Below are positions 11,889 to 25,100 of a DNA stretch of 64,000 nt, in pieces (the first letter of the stretch is position 1; every line of letters starts with the position of its first letter). The notes beneath the pieces were generated by a model. The model was not told the DNA's origin and did not search any database. It saw only the letters and a program-made list of their open reading frames with translations. Position numbers and translations under genes: made by a program. Source of the stretch: Trichopria drosophilae (taxonomy: Eukaryota; Arthropoda; Insecta; Hymenoptera; Diapriidae). The stretch spans positions 7,068,001 through 7,132,000 of the forward strand of contig CM059584.1 of NCBI GenBank assembly GCA_030407085.1. Reading direction: 5' to 3'.

Positions 11889-12806
11889 CCAGTCATTATG
11901 TACATTTAAAAAATGAAAAATAGGAAGCAGCAATTTTATTCTTGAGGGGTCTTCGGGATGTCAAGAAAAGGTTAACTTGAAGTTTTCGACCTCTGTTCCC
12001 TGGTTGCTTTTTTTGCTGCAGTAAAAAATAAAAAAAATGGTTTTTCCGTAGTAACTCGAGTTCTAATGAACTTGAAAGGTCGAAACTGGGCCTATTTGAA
12101 AGGTATTTTTTTGCTCTTCAAGTTTGCCCTACAATATTTTGCCGTGCGATCGATAGTTTTCGATATATCCAACGATTTATCGCGATTTTCGTACTGTAAA
12201 TTAGAATTTTTTTTAGTTTTTTGCTTTTTACTCGTTATGCTTAACAAAAAACATAAAAGTGGCTCTATAGAAAGTTGTAGAGAATTTAAAAACGATCAAT
12301 TCCTTTTTTTATTTGTCTTGATTCAAATAAATGAATAGAAGGCTCAATTTTCATTGAATCAGGACAAATAAAAAAAGGAATTGTTCGTTTTTAAATTCTC
12401 TACAACTTTCTACAGAGTCATTTTTATGGTTTTCGTTAAGCATAACGAGTAAAAAGCAAAAAAACTAAAAAAAAATGCTAATTTGCAGTACGAAAATCGC
12501 GATAAATCGTTCGATATATCGAAAACTATCGATCGCACGGCAAAATATTGTAGGGCAAACTTAAAGAGAGAAAAAAAAATACCTTTCAAATGGGCCCAGT
12601 TTCGACCTTTCAAGTTCATTAGAACTTGAGTTATTACGGAAAAACCATTTTTTTTTATTTTTTACCGTAGCAAAAAAAGCACCCAGGGAACAGAGGTCCA
12701 AAACTTCAAGTTAAGCTTTTTTTGACATCCCGAAGACCCCCCAAGAATAAAATTGCTGCTTCCTATTTTTCCTTTTATAACTCATTATTTTGTACATAAT
12801 GACTGG
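11889..12806. repeat. 0.9-kb fold-back element
   Basis: The sequence starts CCAGTCATTATGTACA and ends TGTACATAATGACTGG. Arms of about 445 bp (11889-12335 and 12350-12806) are inverted copies with few differences, centred near 12347. Both arms contain the same pseudo-frame, reading MNLKGRNWA..., which is simply the mirrored copy and not a gene. Long, high-identity arms suggest a recent element or arm homogenisation. Confidence 0.8.
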
Positions 12807-12924
12807 ATTAGTAATTAAAAATAGAAAATTTAATAAAAACAACACTGTTTTGTAAATGTGCATCAGGGTAGAAAAAATACGATATATATTTATTGCCTTC
12901 CTACTAATAAGAATCAATATGCTT

Positions 12925-13376
12925 GTCTAGTATATGCCGATGCATCTCGGTACTTGAATACTAAACTTCAAAGATTATCTAACTGCGCGGTCCGTTTTGT
13001 TTTTTCACTTAAGCGTGATGCGAGTATAACAGTCTATAGGACCAAGTTAAATTGGATGTCAGTTACGATGCGGCGCACTTATTTCCTGGGCCTTTTAGGT
13101 TATAAGATTTTCACGATGAATAAACCAAGCTATCTGCGGGAACTTTTTGTTGAACTCGGGACTGATGTACGTAGGTCAGCTCGTCTTCAGGCCATCCAAT
13201 TTCATGTGCCGCACTGTCGCACTAATTTCAGACAGAAGTCTTTTATGATGTCCGTTATTAAATTATGGCGCATTCTACCAAATAATGTTAAACTCACTCT
13301 ATCATATGATCAATTTAAAGCTAAACTAGCTAATTTTCTTGCTATAAACAACATTGAGAATATTTGGGTCTAGTGT
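12925..13376 (+). pseudogene. 3' remnant of a non-LTR retrotransposon reverse transcriptase
   Basis: The 150-residue frame ending at 13373 reads like the C-terminal tail that follows the reverse transcriptase of CR1/Jockey-type elements. It has a YADASRYLNTKLQRLSNCAV segment, then LNWMSVTMRR, then KPSYLREL, HVPHCRTNFRQKSFMMS and IKLWRILPNNVK. These are the usual blocks after the polymerase domain. The catalytic domain and endonuclease are absent, so it is 5' truncated, the common fate of LINE insertions. It begins only about 120 bp beyond the fold-back element. Confidence 0.75.
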
Positions 13377-13690
13377 GGTGGGAAGTCATTTTGTCGACTA
13401 CCGCATTAATTCGGATCTTTGTACTTAGCGATTTCTTTTGTAATTTTGTATTGCTTAAAATACTATTTATCTTTAAAATAGTCATATTCTCAGCGCCTAC
13501 CGAATATTCGTCACTATATTGTCACGCGTATCCTACCGATCATTTCTTTATTTTTATTTTTATTACTTATATTGTTATTATTATATTTTTATTTTTTGTC
13601 AACCATTTTGTATTTTTACCATACGGTCTTTGGATCATGGTATAATAAATTATTACATACATACATACATAGATACATACATACATTATA
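13377..13690 (+). mobile_element. Non-LTR retrotransposon 3' UTR and (TACA)n tail
   Basis: After the reading frame comes a T-rich untranslated stretch ending in ATAATAAATTATTACATACA and an approximate TACA tandem repeat at 13653-13688. Simple-repeat tails mark the 3' ends of many CR1/Jockey/I-type insertions. Confidence 0.6.
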
Positions 13691-15272
13691 CAATTCAACA
13701 ATATTCGGATGACACTCGTTATACCTTACTGCTGGTTGACCGAGGAATCCTTTATGACCGAATGAACACATTGTATTTCAATTCGCTATAACATAGTCAA
13801 TTCTCTGGATTTTGAAACGAATAAAAAAGAAAGTATTCGTTAGAGTTTTTTGCATGTAATCAAAAAAGAACAATTTATATATCTGAATAAATAATATAAA
13901 AGTTATTCCGGACTCCGTAGCACATGACGCGTTGTTCATCGTCTGCCACCAACTTTACAAATTCAGTACTTTTTAACTATTGGAGCAATAAAGATAGAAG
14001 TTTCCAAAAAATTTATTCATATCTTTATGAACAACTTTCTCACTGAAAGTTTTCGGATACTCGAAATTCGCTCGAACTATTCGTATTCGGATAAACGAAA
14101 TATTTTTCAGTTGCGAAAAAAATTAATAACTTCATTGTTTATTGAGATATAGAATTTGTCATTTCGCCATTAGATACGGAAATATCTAATGAACAATTTC
14201 TTTTTTTATTTGTTTCAAAACCTTCAAAATTGACTATGTTATAGCGAGTTGAAAAAATGCCGATCTTAAAAATAAAATATATATAAAAATTACTATACAA
14301 GTTCTTGGGATTTTCGCTATTCAAATAGTAATTAGTTCTCTAGTAATTTTTACCAGAAATAACCGCAATTTTTCCGTTCTAAGTTTGAAATTCGAATTCC
14401 ATTCAAAATTGTGAAAATCATTACAAAATGCAAGAAGTGTGGAAAACAATTATTTTCGGGCTTGTTTTTTCGTCATTTTATTAAATTATTTACGTAATTA
14501 ATAATCAAGGTCATTAATGGCATTATTTTTATAACGTACTAATTCAATGTGGCGGATGTAAACTGGATTGCAAAAGAAGTTAAACTTGTAGTCGAAATAC
14601 TCTTGAAATAAAATGTAATTCGTGGTACTAAAGCAACATTAAGAATTCGAATGCAAACATTTCAAAAATTTGTCTCTTATAAAATAATTCTTTTTTGTTA
14701 TACTTACGTTTGCTTATTAATCAACAGCAATAAAATCAAACAATGTTGAATTCGAATAAAGAAAAGTACGTTTTCATCACACTGGGACGAAAGCAGCAAC
14801 TTTCCTCCCGCAAGCAGGAGGAAAGTTACTTCTTTTCCTCCCTGTCATGAAGAAAAATCGTATACTTCCCTCGGGAAGTAAAAAAGAATCACCTCGGGTA
14901 AAAATTACACGCAGTCTGAGGCATTCTTTATTTTACCTCCCTCGTTGAGTAATATACTATCTATTCTTACCTGCACATTAGAGCTTGAGTCGCACCATCG
15001 GATCCAAATGAAGTCACTAATAATGAAACAAAGGAAAGGTTTGGGCAATACAAATCATTAAAAATGTGAAACTTTTCTATATTACATATAGAATCACAAA
15101 ATCTGTAGATAAATACAATTTTCTGCGACTTTTTATACAAAGTACTTTTGAATATCATCGCATAACAATACTGTTGACCTTAGGTAAATAAAACTGTAAT
15201 TTTAGACAAATTACGGTAAAACTTATCTCTAGTAAATCACATTGCACTTATCGCCCATCACGCCTCATAATT
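13691..15272. other. No gene seen; one perfect hairpin
   Basis: Downstream flank of IFT122. A perfect 11-bp hairpin (AACTTTCCTCC, 8-nt loop, GGAGGAAAGTT) lies at 14798-14827, among repeated TTCCTCCC words up to about 14945. The rest is AT-rich with no supported coding or RNA gene. Confidence 0.4.
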
Positions 15273-15876
15273 TTATGCATTCTGAGCAGTAGAGCTACTT
15301 GACGTCCGACAAAATGGGCAATGGTTGTATCTCAGCAATGCCAGTTCGTAATCATCCGTATGAAATAACTGTAATAAAATAAATATTCAATTTAAACCAA
15401 AAAAGTATCTCGATGCTTCTTCTTAAATCCAACGTTTTTAATATCTATACCTTAAAACACGTTTTACACGAAGTCACTTGTAGATCAGGCAATAGATTTC
15501 TATAATACTTCGTTTTAAATGGTTTTGGCCATTTAACAATAAGCACCGTCGACGGGTCCATTGATTTCAAAACTTTCCGGTTCACGAATACCGTTGCGCC
15601 ATCTACCTTATCCTTTGATGAGGCATATCATTAACATACGAAATGTTTACATAGAACAAATTTAAATTACACAACAAACTTAAATTATTATTTTTTTACA
15701 AACCTCAAATCGTTCTAAACGCGCTAGGAAAAGATCTGTTTCGCCAGATGTCACGGTAAATTGGTCTTTCCTACGTGAGGTATCGTTAGACTGTTGCAAG
15801 GGTTCCTCGATTAATTTCTCAGCTTCTTCATCCGAAATTCCCTCTTCTAGTTCGAATTCAACCAAAGGAAGAATCT
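15273..15876 (-). CDS. IFT122: IFT122 coding exons 12-14 and stop
   Basis: Exon 12 (15704-15876) encodes [20 protein letters not shown]. Exon 13 (15451-15612) encodes [30 protein letters not shown] and CKTCFK. Exon 14 (15273-15368) encodes [20 protein letters not shown] and a Ser-rich tail, then TAA. The second zinc site is CKTC plus CPFC, about residues 1138/1141 and 1160/1163. The exon 13 acceptor (CATCAAAG) has a poor pyrimidine tract, so that boundary could shift by a codon or two. Confidence 0.88.
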
Positions 15877-18800
15877 CTAAACATATTCCATATTATGTTT
15901 TTTTTTTATTTGAAAGAATTGGAATAACGTGGGGCGATATCGAGCAATGGCAACATTTTTAATCATTTGTTTTTGTAAAATTTGTTTATATGAGATTAAA
16001 CTATACATTTTGACCGATTATAATAATTTCGTTTCTGTAAGGGTAATTTTATAAATTTTATATGGCAAAATTTTAATGAAATTGGTTCAAAAATTAAGGA
16101 GATACGAAAATAAATTTAAGGGAAAAAAACTTAATATAAGCCTCAGCTTAAAACCCATTAAGTTCCACTTTTCAACTGGAAAAAACCTGTTAACTAAATG
16201 GAAATCGAAAAAAAAAGTATCTTCTATTTGATTTCTTATTTATTTTTTATTTAAAATCTAATATTCACAAAGTAGCTTTCAAATAAATATCTGTAAATTC
16301 TCTTCAAAATGGTAACCAACTCGATAAAATGGTTTGAATTGCTAAATTAAAAAATGGCACAATTTTCGTATTAAGGGTGTAAAATCAAGTTTTTTAAATG
16401 CCCGACAAATGAACATTAATTTTCGTTTTAGCGGGTATAGAAAAATTGAATTTTACGCCCGCTAAAATGACAAACATTACAATGTAATTTGATGTTAATT
16501 AACCAATAAAATCCTAGGAATCAAAATTTTGCCAATATTCTTTTTCAGCATACCAAAACACGAAGGATACGATAAATATAATAAAAGTAAGAGACACCTG
16601 ATTTATTTTTTATCATTATTATACATTGCCTACATTATATCAAATTCAATGTCTTTTTTCCCGGTTTCTTTCATACCTTCTGAAAATTCACTAAACCAAG
16701 CATGCGTATTTTGAGAAAGCTTTCAACTTTAATTTGAAACATTTTTCGAATTTTTGAATAGTTTTTACATAAACGAAAAGCATCCGAATAATCTAAATTT
16801 TTATGAATTCTTCTCTCCAAACAAATGTGAAACGTAGCGTTCTTCATAGAAAATTTGAAACGTAGCATTCTTCGTAGGACGTACTGATAGCAGGATGTAC
16901 AAAAAAAATGTTAGATGTACAATAACATTTGATATTTTTTTTTAAATACATGAACTTTTGGAAAAAATTGCAATGAACCTAAAATGCTTAGAATTCTTCC
17001 ACGAGTATATTATTTTGAATTTATTTAGTAACTTTTTTCAGAATTTTTCGTAAACTTTATTAATTTAAAAAATAAATTATTCCAAATTTCGCAAAATATA
17101 CTATAACGTACAACAAATGTACAATGACAAAATCTGGAATAATTTCTGGATATAACTCCGCTAATTCTAAGCAACTTTCCATTTTTAGCATCTTTTGGAA
17201 AATGCTCACAGTTTTTCCTGTGTCCAGAAATTGTGGACATTGTTATTGAAGACGCCAGTTTGAGCACGTTACAATGGATTGACATGAAAAATTAAAATAT
17301 TATCATTAAAATTGAAGCATTTTATCCATAATTGTCCATATTTTCAACAAAATTTCAATGTCCTAATAATTCGAAAAAAATTGATAAAATTGAACATTTC
17401 TTGGCAATTTCTTGGAAATGTTGTCCTCGGAATATTAAAGAGCGATGTTGAAAATATTAGGGTACGATGTTATATCGAAATTGGCCAAAGCTTTCGTTAC
17501 TAAGTAAGTCATCGTTTAAATAAAAGTAAATCTTATTGTTTAGTGTAATTTATTGATATAGTAAGTCTTTACTTTTAGACGTTCATGGATTAACTAGTTC
17601 CTTTCCTATGTATTTAAAATGTATTTGAAATATTTTAAAAACTTCTTTAAGTATTGAATTATCATGTTTCATTCCACAGTCAAAAATTCTGAGAAAATGA
17701 ATTTAAAAAAAAACAAGTTGCAGTTGTTTTAAAAATTCGGAATGAAAAATTCTACAAATGATTTTAATTAAACGTACAAAAATGTCATAGGAAAGTATAT
17801 TCGTATCTTCGATGATTTCATAATACCATATTTTGTTGACTAGTGTCCCTGGTAGAAAATCTGAACAGTTTTTATGGGCACAACCTAGAAACCAGCCAAT
17901 TTTACTGCCCAAAACTTGCTTCCTAACTGCTATCAAGAAATTGGTTGACAAATTGCTAGTTAATAATGCCCATTTTAAACCAGACTAGCATTAACCTATC
18001 TAGATTTTGCCCAGTTTAACTGCCGGAAAAATATGGTCTTCATTTACCATATTTAAGGCTAGAAACCAGCAATGAAATGGGCATATATTAAAACGATCTT
18101 ACCTCAATAATAACCTACACAGTTTGGATTAAAAATATACCGCGAATATTACAACAAATAGTCCTCTATATATATATATATATAGGCTTGCGGGTCATAG
18201 GCATTCCATGTTAAAGAAGTAACTAGATCAGCCGACTAATCACGCGGTATTTAGAGATGATTTAGAGCTTGTCGGTTTTGCTACAATTCTTAATTCTGTT
18301 TTGTTTTGCATTGTGAGAAATTAAAATCCTGTAGCAAACCTAAATTACCACGGGATTAATCGACTGATGATCTAGTTACTTCTTTAACATGGGATGCCTA
18401 TGACCCGCCAGCCGAGGTCCACCCTGTATATATTAGGGTGGGGTGAATCGGAAAAGTTTTTTTATAACACTTATTTTTTGGTAGTTTTTGATGCGCTAAG
18501 AACGAAAATGACCATAAAAAAATTCTAAAAAAATGTTTCAAATTCGCCCCGACGTCCCAAAGATGCCGTATTTGGGGTGTTTTTTTTCGATTGTCTGTAA
18601 CTCCATAATTTTTTTTTTTTTTTTTTTTTGAAAAGGTGCCCACATTATCCATCTATTAAATCCATATAATAGAAATTTTTATTTTTTTTTATTATGCCTT
18701 TAAAAAATCGATATGTATGTCGATTTTTCAAAAAATTGACTATTTCGATATTTTTCATTTATAACAAGTTAAATATCGGCAAAATCGAAGTGTGGCTACG

Positions 18801-19070
18801 ATTTTTCGACGTATTTTGACCTCCTAAACATGAAAATGATCGTAAAATTTAGCTAAATGTCTTCTCTTAGTCGTTATTTTTTAAAAAGTACTAAAAATGT
18901 AACCTGATTCTATTAAAAGCTATTTTAAGGGCTTACTACGGCCAAAAATTGTCAGAGTTTTAATTTTTTTTCCGAAAGTACAACATTTCAAGAATATTCT
19001 GTAAAAATCTCGCGTCAATCCGAGCAAAACTAACACAGACATGATTTTTTGAACTGTCCGACTGGGAGAC

Positions 19071-19125
<55 letters not shown>

Positions 19126-22100
19126 TAGAACGTCGAGCCGTGAACGTGTTTCACAGACATAAAAACCACGAAAAGCGATTTTTGCACGGAGAAACAATTG
19201 TGCAGTCAAATATAGAAAATATCGCGGAATTCCTCATATGTACGGCTTCGGAATTGACCATCATAAATTAGTGAAATATAAACATAGTCGGATTTTGTAG
19301 TACTTACCTCAGAATAAGTAACAACATAATTCATTTTTTACGCATTATTAACTGAATCAAATCGAAATTATAAGTAGATAAATATAATTAACTTACCAAA
19401 CATGATGAAAGAATGTTGAAACTTGAGACCACATTGAGCGCAACTGCTAGCGTTCGAATTATTCGTCGGTAACAGCGAATTATACGTCGAACACCTGTAA
19501 CAAAGTGGCAGCAATTCTCCTGGATCTCTATAAGGATACGCTCTAATAGCCAGAGTCCAGCTCTCGATTTGGGCTAATAAATTTTTAGGAATCTTCATTC
19601 CGCGTAATCTATCCAACAACTGCATCGCCAATTTATTAGCACCTAATAAACGCGCTTGTTTTACCAACGCATAAGTAATCGTTAACTTTGATACGCCATC
19701 TAGATGTATATTTTGGGTCTTCGTTAAAAGATATTTCGAAATGTTAAACAATGCTTCCGGCATTAACGATGTGAACGGCTCCTCCTAAAAATGTTAATGA
19801 TCACATAGTGGCTAAGTTTCTGAAGATTTTTACGAAAATTCACAATCTTCGACTTAATTGACTTACCAAATACTTATATACTTCATGATATGCGTAATAA
19901 ATATCTGCTTTATCATAATAGGATAAGAACAGTGCTTTAATTTCTTCAGTATTTTTTGGAAGATCGAGAGTCAGCTGAGACAATAACCAAAAGAAGTATG
20001 ATGCATCTCGAAACCTCTTTTCCGAAACTGCATTTTTGGCCAAAGTCATTAATACAACAATCGACTCTTCTGGTTGTCCAGCCATCTGGAAAGCTATGCG
20101 CAAAAATATTAAAAGCTTACATTTTTTCATAATTCACTACGACAGAATCTTTCGTACTCCCACCTTTTTGGGCTTCTGAAAAACGACCAGTTTCCGCCAA
20201 CCACCTAGCATAAGGCCCATAAACCCTAGGCCTTAATTTTGGATTTCGTTCCGCCAACTCGAACGCTTCGTGCCAAGCTTGCGCATCGACCAGAACATCA
20301 GCAACATCAGGATCATCACCTAAACGGCTAAATATTTCAGCAGCCCCATGCGTAGCTCCCAATTGCTTTAGCTTTTTAGCGATCATCGTTAGACTGTCTC
20401 TTTCCGCTTTGTCTAATTGTCGACCTACTTTAATCAACATATCGACCCAACCATGTTCCGAAATGATTTTGATCGCTCTGTGAACATCACCCGCCGAGAG
20501 GAACATTTCAGCCGCGGCTCGGGGCTCACCTAAACTTTTGGCCCATTCGGCTCGTCGCCGTAACAAAATTGTTCGATCCTGAGTATTTCCACTGGCTATA
20601 AATTCTTGGGCAATGTCGAACATCCTCAGATCTGAGTACATGTCTAGGGCCTGCTGTTGCATTCCAGCTTTTTGATACAATTTAGCTGCATCCCTGAGCC
20701 TTCCCATTGCCGCTGCAGCAGTTGCCATGCAAGCCTCTTTTCCCCATTCACCTGATTTTAGTTTTTGCTCAACTTCCGAAACGATTTCAACGTATCGTAA
20801 TTTTTTAATCCTTGCGAAGGCTGAATAAGCTATGCTAAACTCAAGGTGATCGAGTGCAGCGACACCTAAGGCGTACCAATCCGACTCCGCTACGCCCAAA
20901 CAAGCCAATGCGTAGGCTTTTTCAAACATGTTGCTTTCAAGATATTGGTACATTGTTGAAGAGAGTGGCATCTGTTCATAAGTAATTTACCTTTATTTCT
21001 TCTTGTTATATTTTATGATGAGAAATTAGGAATTCAACTGAAATTTCTTGGGGATTTATCATGAATAAACATTTAAATAATAGATCATTTTAGGATGACA
21101 AGTTTTTCTCCAAAATTCAAACTGGGGAAATTACAGATACAACAAAGAATATACTGCAGATCTTCCCTTATTTTAAAGGAAACAAAAGGAAAATTTGATT
21201 GATGGAACACGACGCCATATTCCTTAACAAGAACATTTAAAATAAGAGAAACTGCCTGAAACATTGAAAATCAATTTACCTCCATTGTACCAATCGACGA
21301 GCCTTGTAAATAATACATTTTTGATCCATTAACACCCACCAGACATCCAGAAAACTTTTGCCTGTACTCGGTGAAATTCGCTACTTTGATCGCAAGATAA
21401 TCGGATCCCGAAAAGCAGATCATATCCTCAAAAGCATTGTTGAACGAAACGCTTCGTACATCCGAATATTCCAGTAGCTTTTTGTCGTTTCGAATATCGA
21501 AAACCGACAATATTCCTCTATCGCTGACAACAGCTAACTTCTCTTTCATTAAACTGACATCAGCGACACAAACAGCGCCATCTACTCTGGCCAAGAGGGC
21601 TGGAAACGGATTGTCCAAATACAATTCGATAACCTGACCAGTTTTTAAACCAATTATAAGGCATTCCTGACTGGGCGGTCCTCCGACAACTCGCACGTAA
21701 GAAATCGGCCCGTCCAAAATCCATTCTCTTTCAATGACCCCACTGAAGGATAAACTTTGGACTCGTTTGTCAAGACATAGTATCATGTGGTTCATTGCGA
21801 CAAATAAATAGCTGCAGACTAGCGATTGAGTCAATTTTTCTCTGATCCGATAATGCATCAGATCGTTAGTTCCTGTAGGCTCGTATATGATCACGCGTTC
21901 CGGAAGCTGAACGGCGAGTCGATCTCTATAAACCGCTATTCTACAAACCTGGTATATTTTGTGTTATTAAAATACCGGATAATATATTCTTTGTAAAATT
22001 TTAAATAATTTGATAAAAACCTAACCTAACATCTGGAAATATACTGTGTTAATTATGATAACACATGCCGACAAAATTTGAGAAAATTGCGGAACCAAGA

Positions 22101-25100
22101 ACCAGAACATATTTTGACACGATGAATTCGAATCCGACCTTAGAATAGCCCCTATAGGTCAGGTTTTTGAGATATTTTAACCTAAATGTGCAAAAAGTAC
22201 GTTTTTTTGGCATATTTGAGGTGCACTAACTTCAAGACAGATTTTTTTTCAAAACGATCGTCGCGGTATCTCAAAGTACTGTTGTTGTCCTTCAAATTCG
22301 TTTTTAAACTTAGAAAAATCTTTATTGGTTGCTGAGATATCGTATGTTGAAGTTTCTGTGTTTAGCGAATTCGGCGATATTCAGAAACTGAGCAGAAGCG
22401 GATAAAGCTTCAAAAATAGAAAGAAATTATCCACAAAGAACTAAATTTCGAATGGCTCTTAACATGTTTGGTGTTGCTGAGTAGAAATTTGAAGTAAGAA
22501 TAACAAAATACAAAATGTCGGATTCAATATGGCTGACAGTTTTCGTAAACATCGACCTAATTCGTTTCAAACTTATTACTCGGGGGTTTTCGAGGTTGCT
22601 GAATACGAAACTCGAGTAAAAACTCTGGTGAAAATTTCCGTAAAATCATATGATAAATCATATGAGATTTTTATAATTTCTTTAATATCTTAGACGAATT
22701 CAGATGATTGTAATTCATTTTCTCATATTATTATTATTTCTTATCATTACATGAGAAATCACATGAAAAGTTTCCCGGATCGACTGATATTTTAAAAATC
22801 TCATATGATTTATCATATGATATTACGAACATTTTCGGTAGGGAAGTTTGAAGCGAATTAGGTCGATTTTTACAAAAGATGTCAGCCATATTGAGTCTGA
22901 CATTTTGTATTTTGTTATTTTGACTTCAAATTCCTACTCAGCAACACCGAATATCTTAAGAGCCATTCGAAATTTAGAACTTTGTGGATACATTCTTTCC
23001 ATTTTTGAAGCTTTATCTGATTCTGCTCAGTTTTTGAATATCGCCGAATTTGCCAAACTCGAAAACTTCAACAGTCGATATCTCAGCGACCAATAAAGAT
23101 TTTTCGAAGTTTAAAAACGGATTTTGAAGGGAAAAAACGACTTATGGACATTTGATCATATCCCATTTGATCGTAACCCATTTCATAGTCTTCCACTTGA
23201 TCGTCTGGACACTTGATCGTCTTGGAAACATGATCGTCTGGGACGCTTCATCGTCTAGACACTTCATCGTCTGGACACTTCATCGTCTGAAAACTTCATC
23301 GTCTGGGCACTTCATCGTCTGGACATTTCATCGTCTGGACACTTCATCGTTCACCTAGTTTCATCTTCCCAGACATCTATCCAGAACATTCCCAAGTTTT
23401 TTCGATATTCCTTGATCTTCCTTGATCTTTCTCGATCTTTCTCTATCTCTCTTTCGCTCTTCATCATCGACCTTCTTACTTGATCTTTCTTGGTCTTTGT
23501 CAATCATTCTCGATTTTTCTCGATCTCCAGACGATGAAGTGTCCAGACGATGAAGCGTCCAGACGATGAAGTGTCCAGACAATGAAGTATCCAGACGATG
23601 AAGTGTCCAGACGATGAAGTGTGCAGACAATGAAGTATCCAGACGATGAAGCGTCCAGACGATGAAGTGGAAGACTATGAAACGGGTTACGATCAAATGG
23701 AATACGATGAAATGTCCCACTACCGGAAAAAACAGTACTTTGGATACCGTGACGATCGTTTTGAAAAAAAAATCTGTCTTGAAATTACAGCACCTCAAAT
23801 GTACCCAAAAACCGTACTTTTTGCACTTTTAGGTTAGAATATCTAAAAAACCTGACGTATATGAGCTATTTTGAGGTCGGATTCGAATTCAGCGCGTCAA
23901 ATACCATTGGAAAAGTATATTCTGGTTCTTGGTTCTAAAATTTGTCGGTCTGTGTTATCAATGCACAAGGAAAGAAAGACTACATTTATTTAGTTATGAG
24001 AAAATTAGTTAATATCCATATTTTCATTACATTACTTAATATGAAAGAAAATTTGAATCTTCTCAGATGTTTATATGCTGAAAGGCAAAATTAAAACGCA
24101 GATTCTTTATAATTTTGAAATCATTTTAAAATATGTTGAATAGTGTATTTAAAATACTAAGTAATAGATACTTTTAGAATTTTGAGGTTAGATGGCTAAA
24201 TGCCCTATGTTCTAAACCTAATAGGGGTCCAAACTGGGCCTTCAGCCATGATGTTTCATAAAATGTATTTTCAGTATTTCTCCACGATTTCTGAACTGAT
24301 TTCGCTAAAATTTGAACAGCATTCGTTTAAAACTATTACTTTAACCCTTTGAGTCACGGTAATAACCCACGTTACCTCTATTTCTTTGAATTTTAATTAT
24401 TTACGTTCAAGTTAACGTCTTCCGATCACTCTTTTTGCTATTTTCTGTTACCTTATTACTTAAAGAACATATCCACATGACTAAAAATACATAATAGTTT
24501 ATTATTTACTTTATATAAATAAACAAACACAAAAAAATCATGTTTTTTTCGAAAGAATTCATTTTTGATGCTATTTTGAAAGATAATGACTTGAAGTTAC
24601 GGGTATATAGGTTTTTGGGGTCGCTGATTACGAACCCTGTGTCAGATTTACAAAATTCAAAATGGCGGATTCAATATGGCGGTCAGAAACATGTAAAACA
24701 TCGCCAATTTTTATGAAAATGCGTATTAGGGGGATTTCGGGGTCGCTGATTGCGAATCCGATGTCAGCTTTACGAAATTTAAAATGACCGATCCAATATG
24801 GCTGATTCAAGATGGCGGTGATCGAGATGTTCAGCAACCTTGAAAACCCCCGAGTAGCAAATTTTGTCCCAATCGAATTATATTTTAAATTTTTGTCCCC
24901 CATATTGGATCCGCCATCTTGAATTTAGAAAAACGAACCTCGGATTCGTAATCAGCTACTTTGAAAGCCCCCGAGTAGCAATTTTTTTTCCCAATCGAAT
25001 TATATTTTAAATTTTTGTCCGCCATATTGGATCCGCCATCTTGAATTTCGAAAAACTAACCTCGGATTCGTAATTAGCGACCTCAAAAATCCCCGAGTAA

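Larger units (their letters stand above)
15877..19396 (-). other. IFT122 intron 11, repeat-bearing
   Basis: A 3.5-kb intron. From about 16940 to 17480 it holds a divergent half copy of the palindromic repeat seen at 25325-26635, recognised by ACTTTTGGAAAAAATTGCAA, GACGCCA...GAGCACGTTACAATG and CTCGGAATATTAAAGAGCGA. It also holds a fold-back MITE (18185-18413) and a (GA)n tract. CAGCCAATTTTACTGCCC-type words recur in both orientations between 17820 and 18095. Confidence 0.6.
22056..23960. mobile_element. Composite nested inverted-repeat element
   Basis: Outer arms of about 235 bp (22056-22290 and 23725-23960) are inverted copies, sharing GATAACACA, AATTCGAATCCGACCT, GTGCAAAAAGTACG and CAAAACGATCGTC. 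Inside lies a second palindrome (arms about 22290-22575 and 22845-23135), and inside that a MITE (22621-22843). Between the second palindrome and the right outer arm sits an inverted pair of 16-bp minisatellites. No protein frame is supported; open frames across the minisatellites are repeats of the unit. Confidence 0.7.

Noticed and set aside
12066..12619. Mirror frames starting MNLKGRNWA
   Set aside because: Created by the fold-back at 11889-12806.
18365..18371. CTGATGA, possible second hammerhead
   Set aside because: No complementary stem II or GAAA follows; it is part of a MITE arm.
23152..23837. Open frames rich in [11 protein letters not shown]
   Set aside because: Translations of the 16-bp minisatellite.
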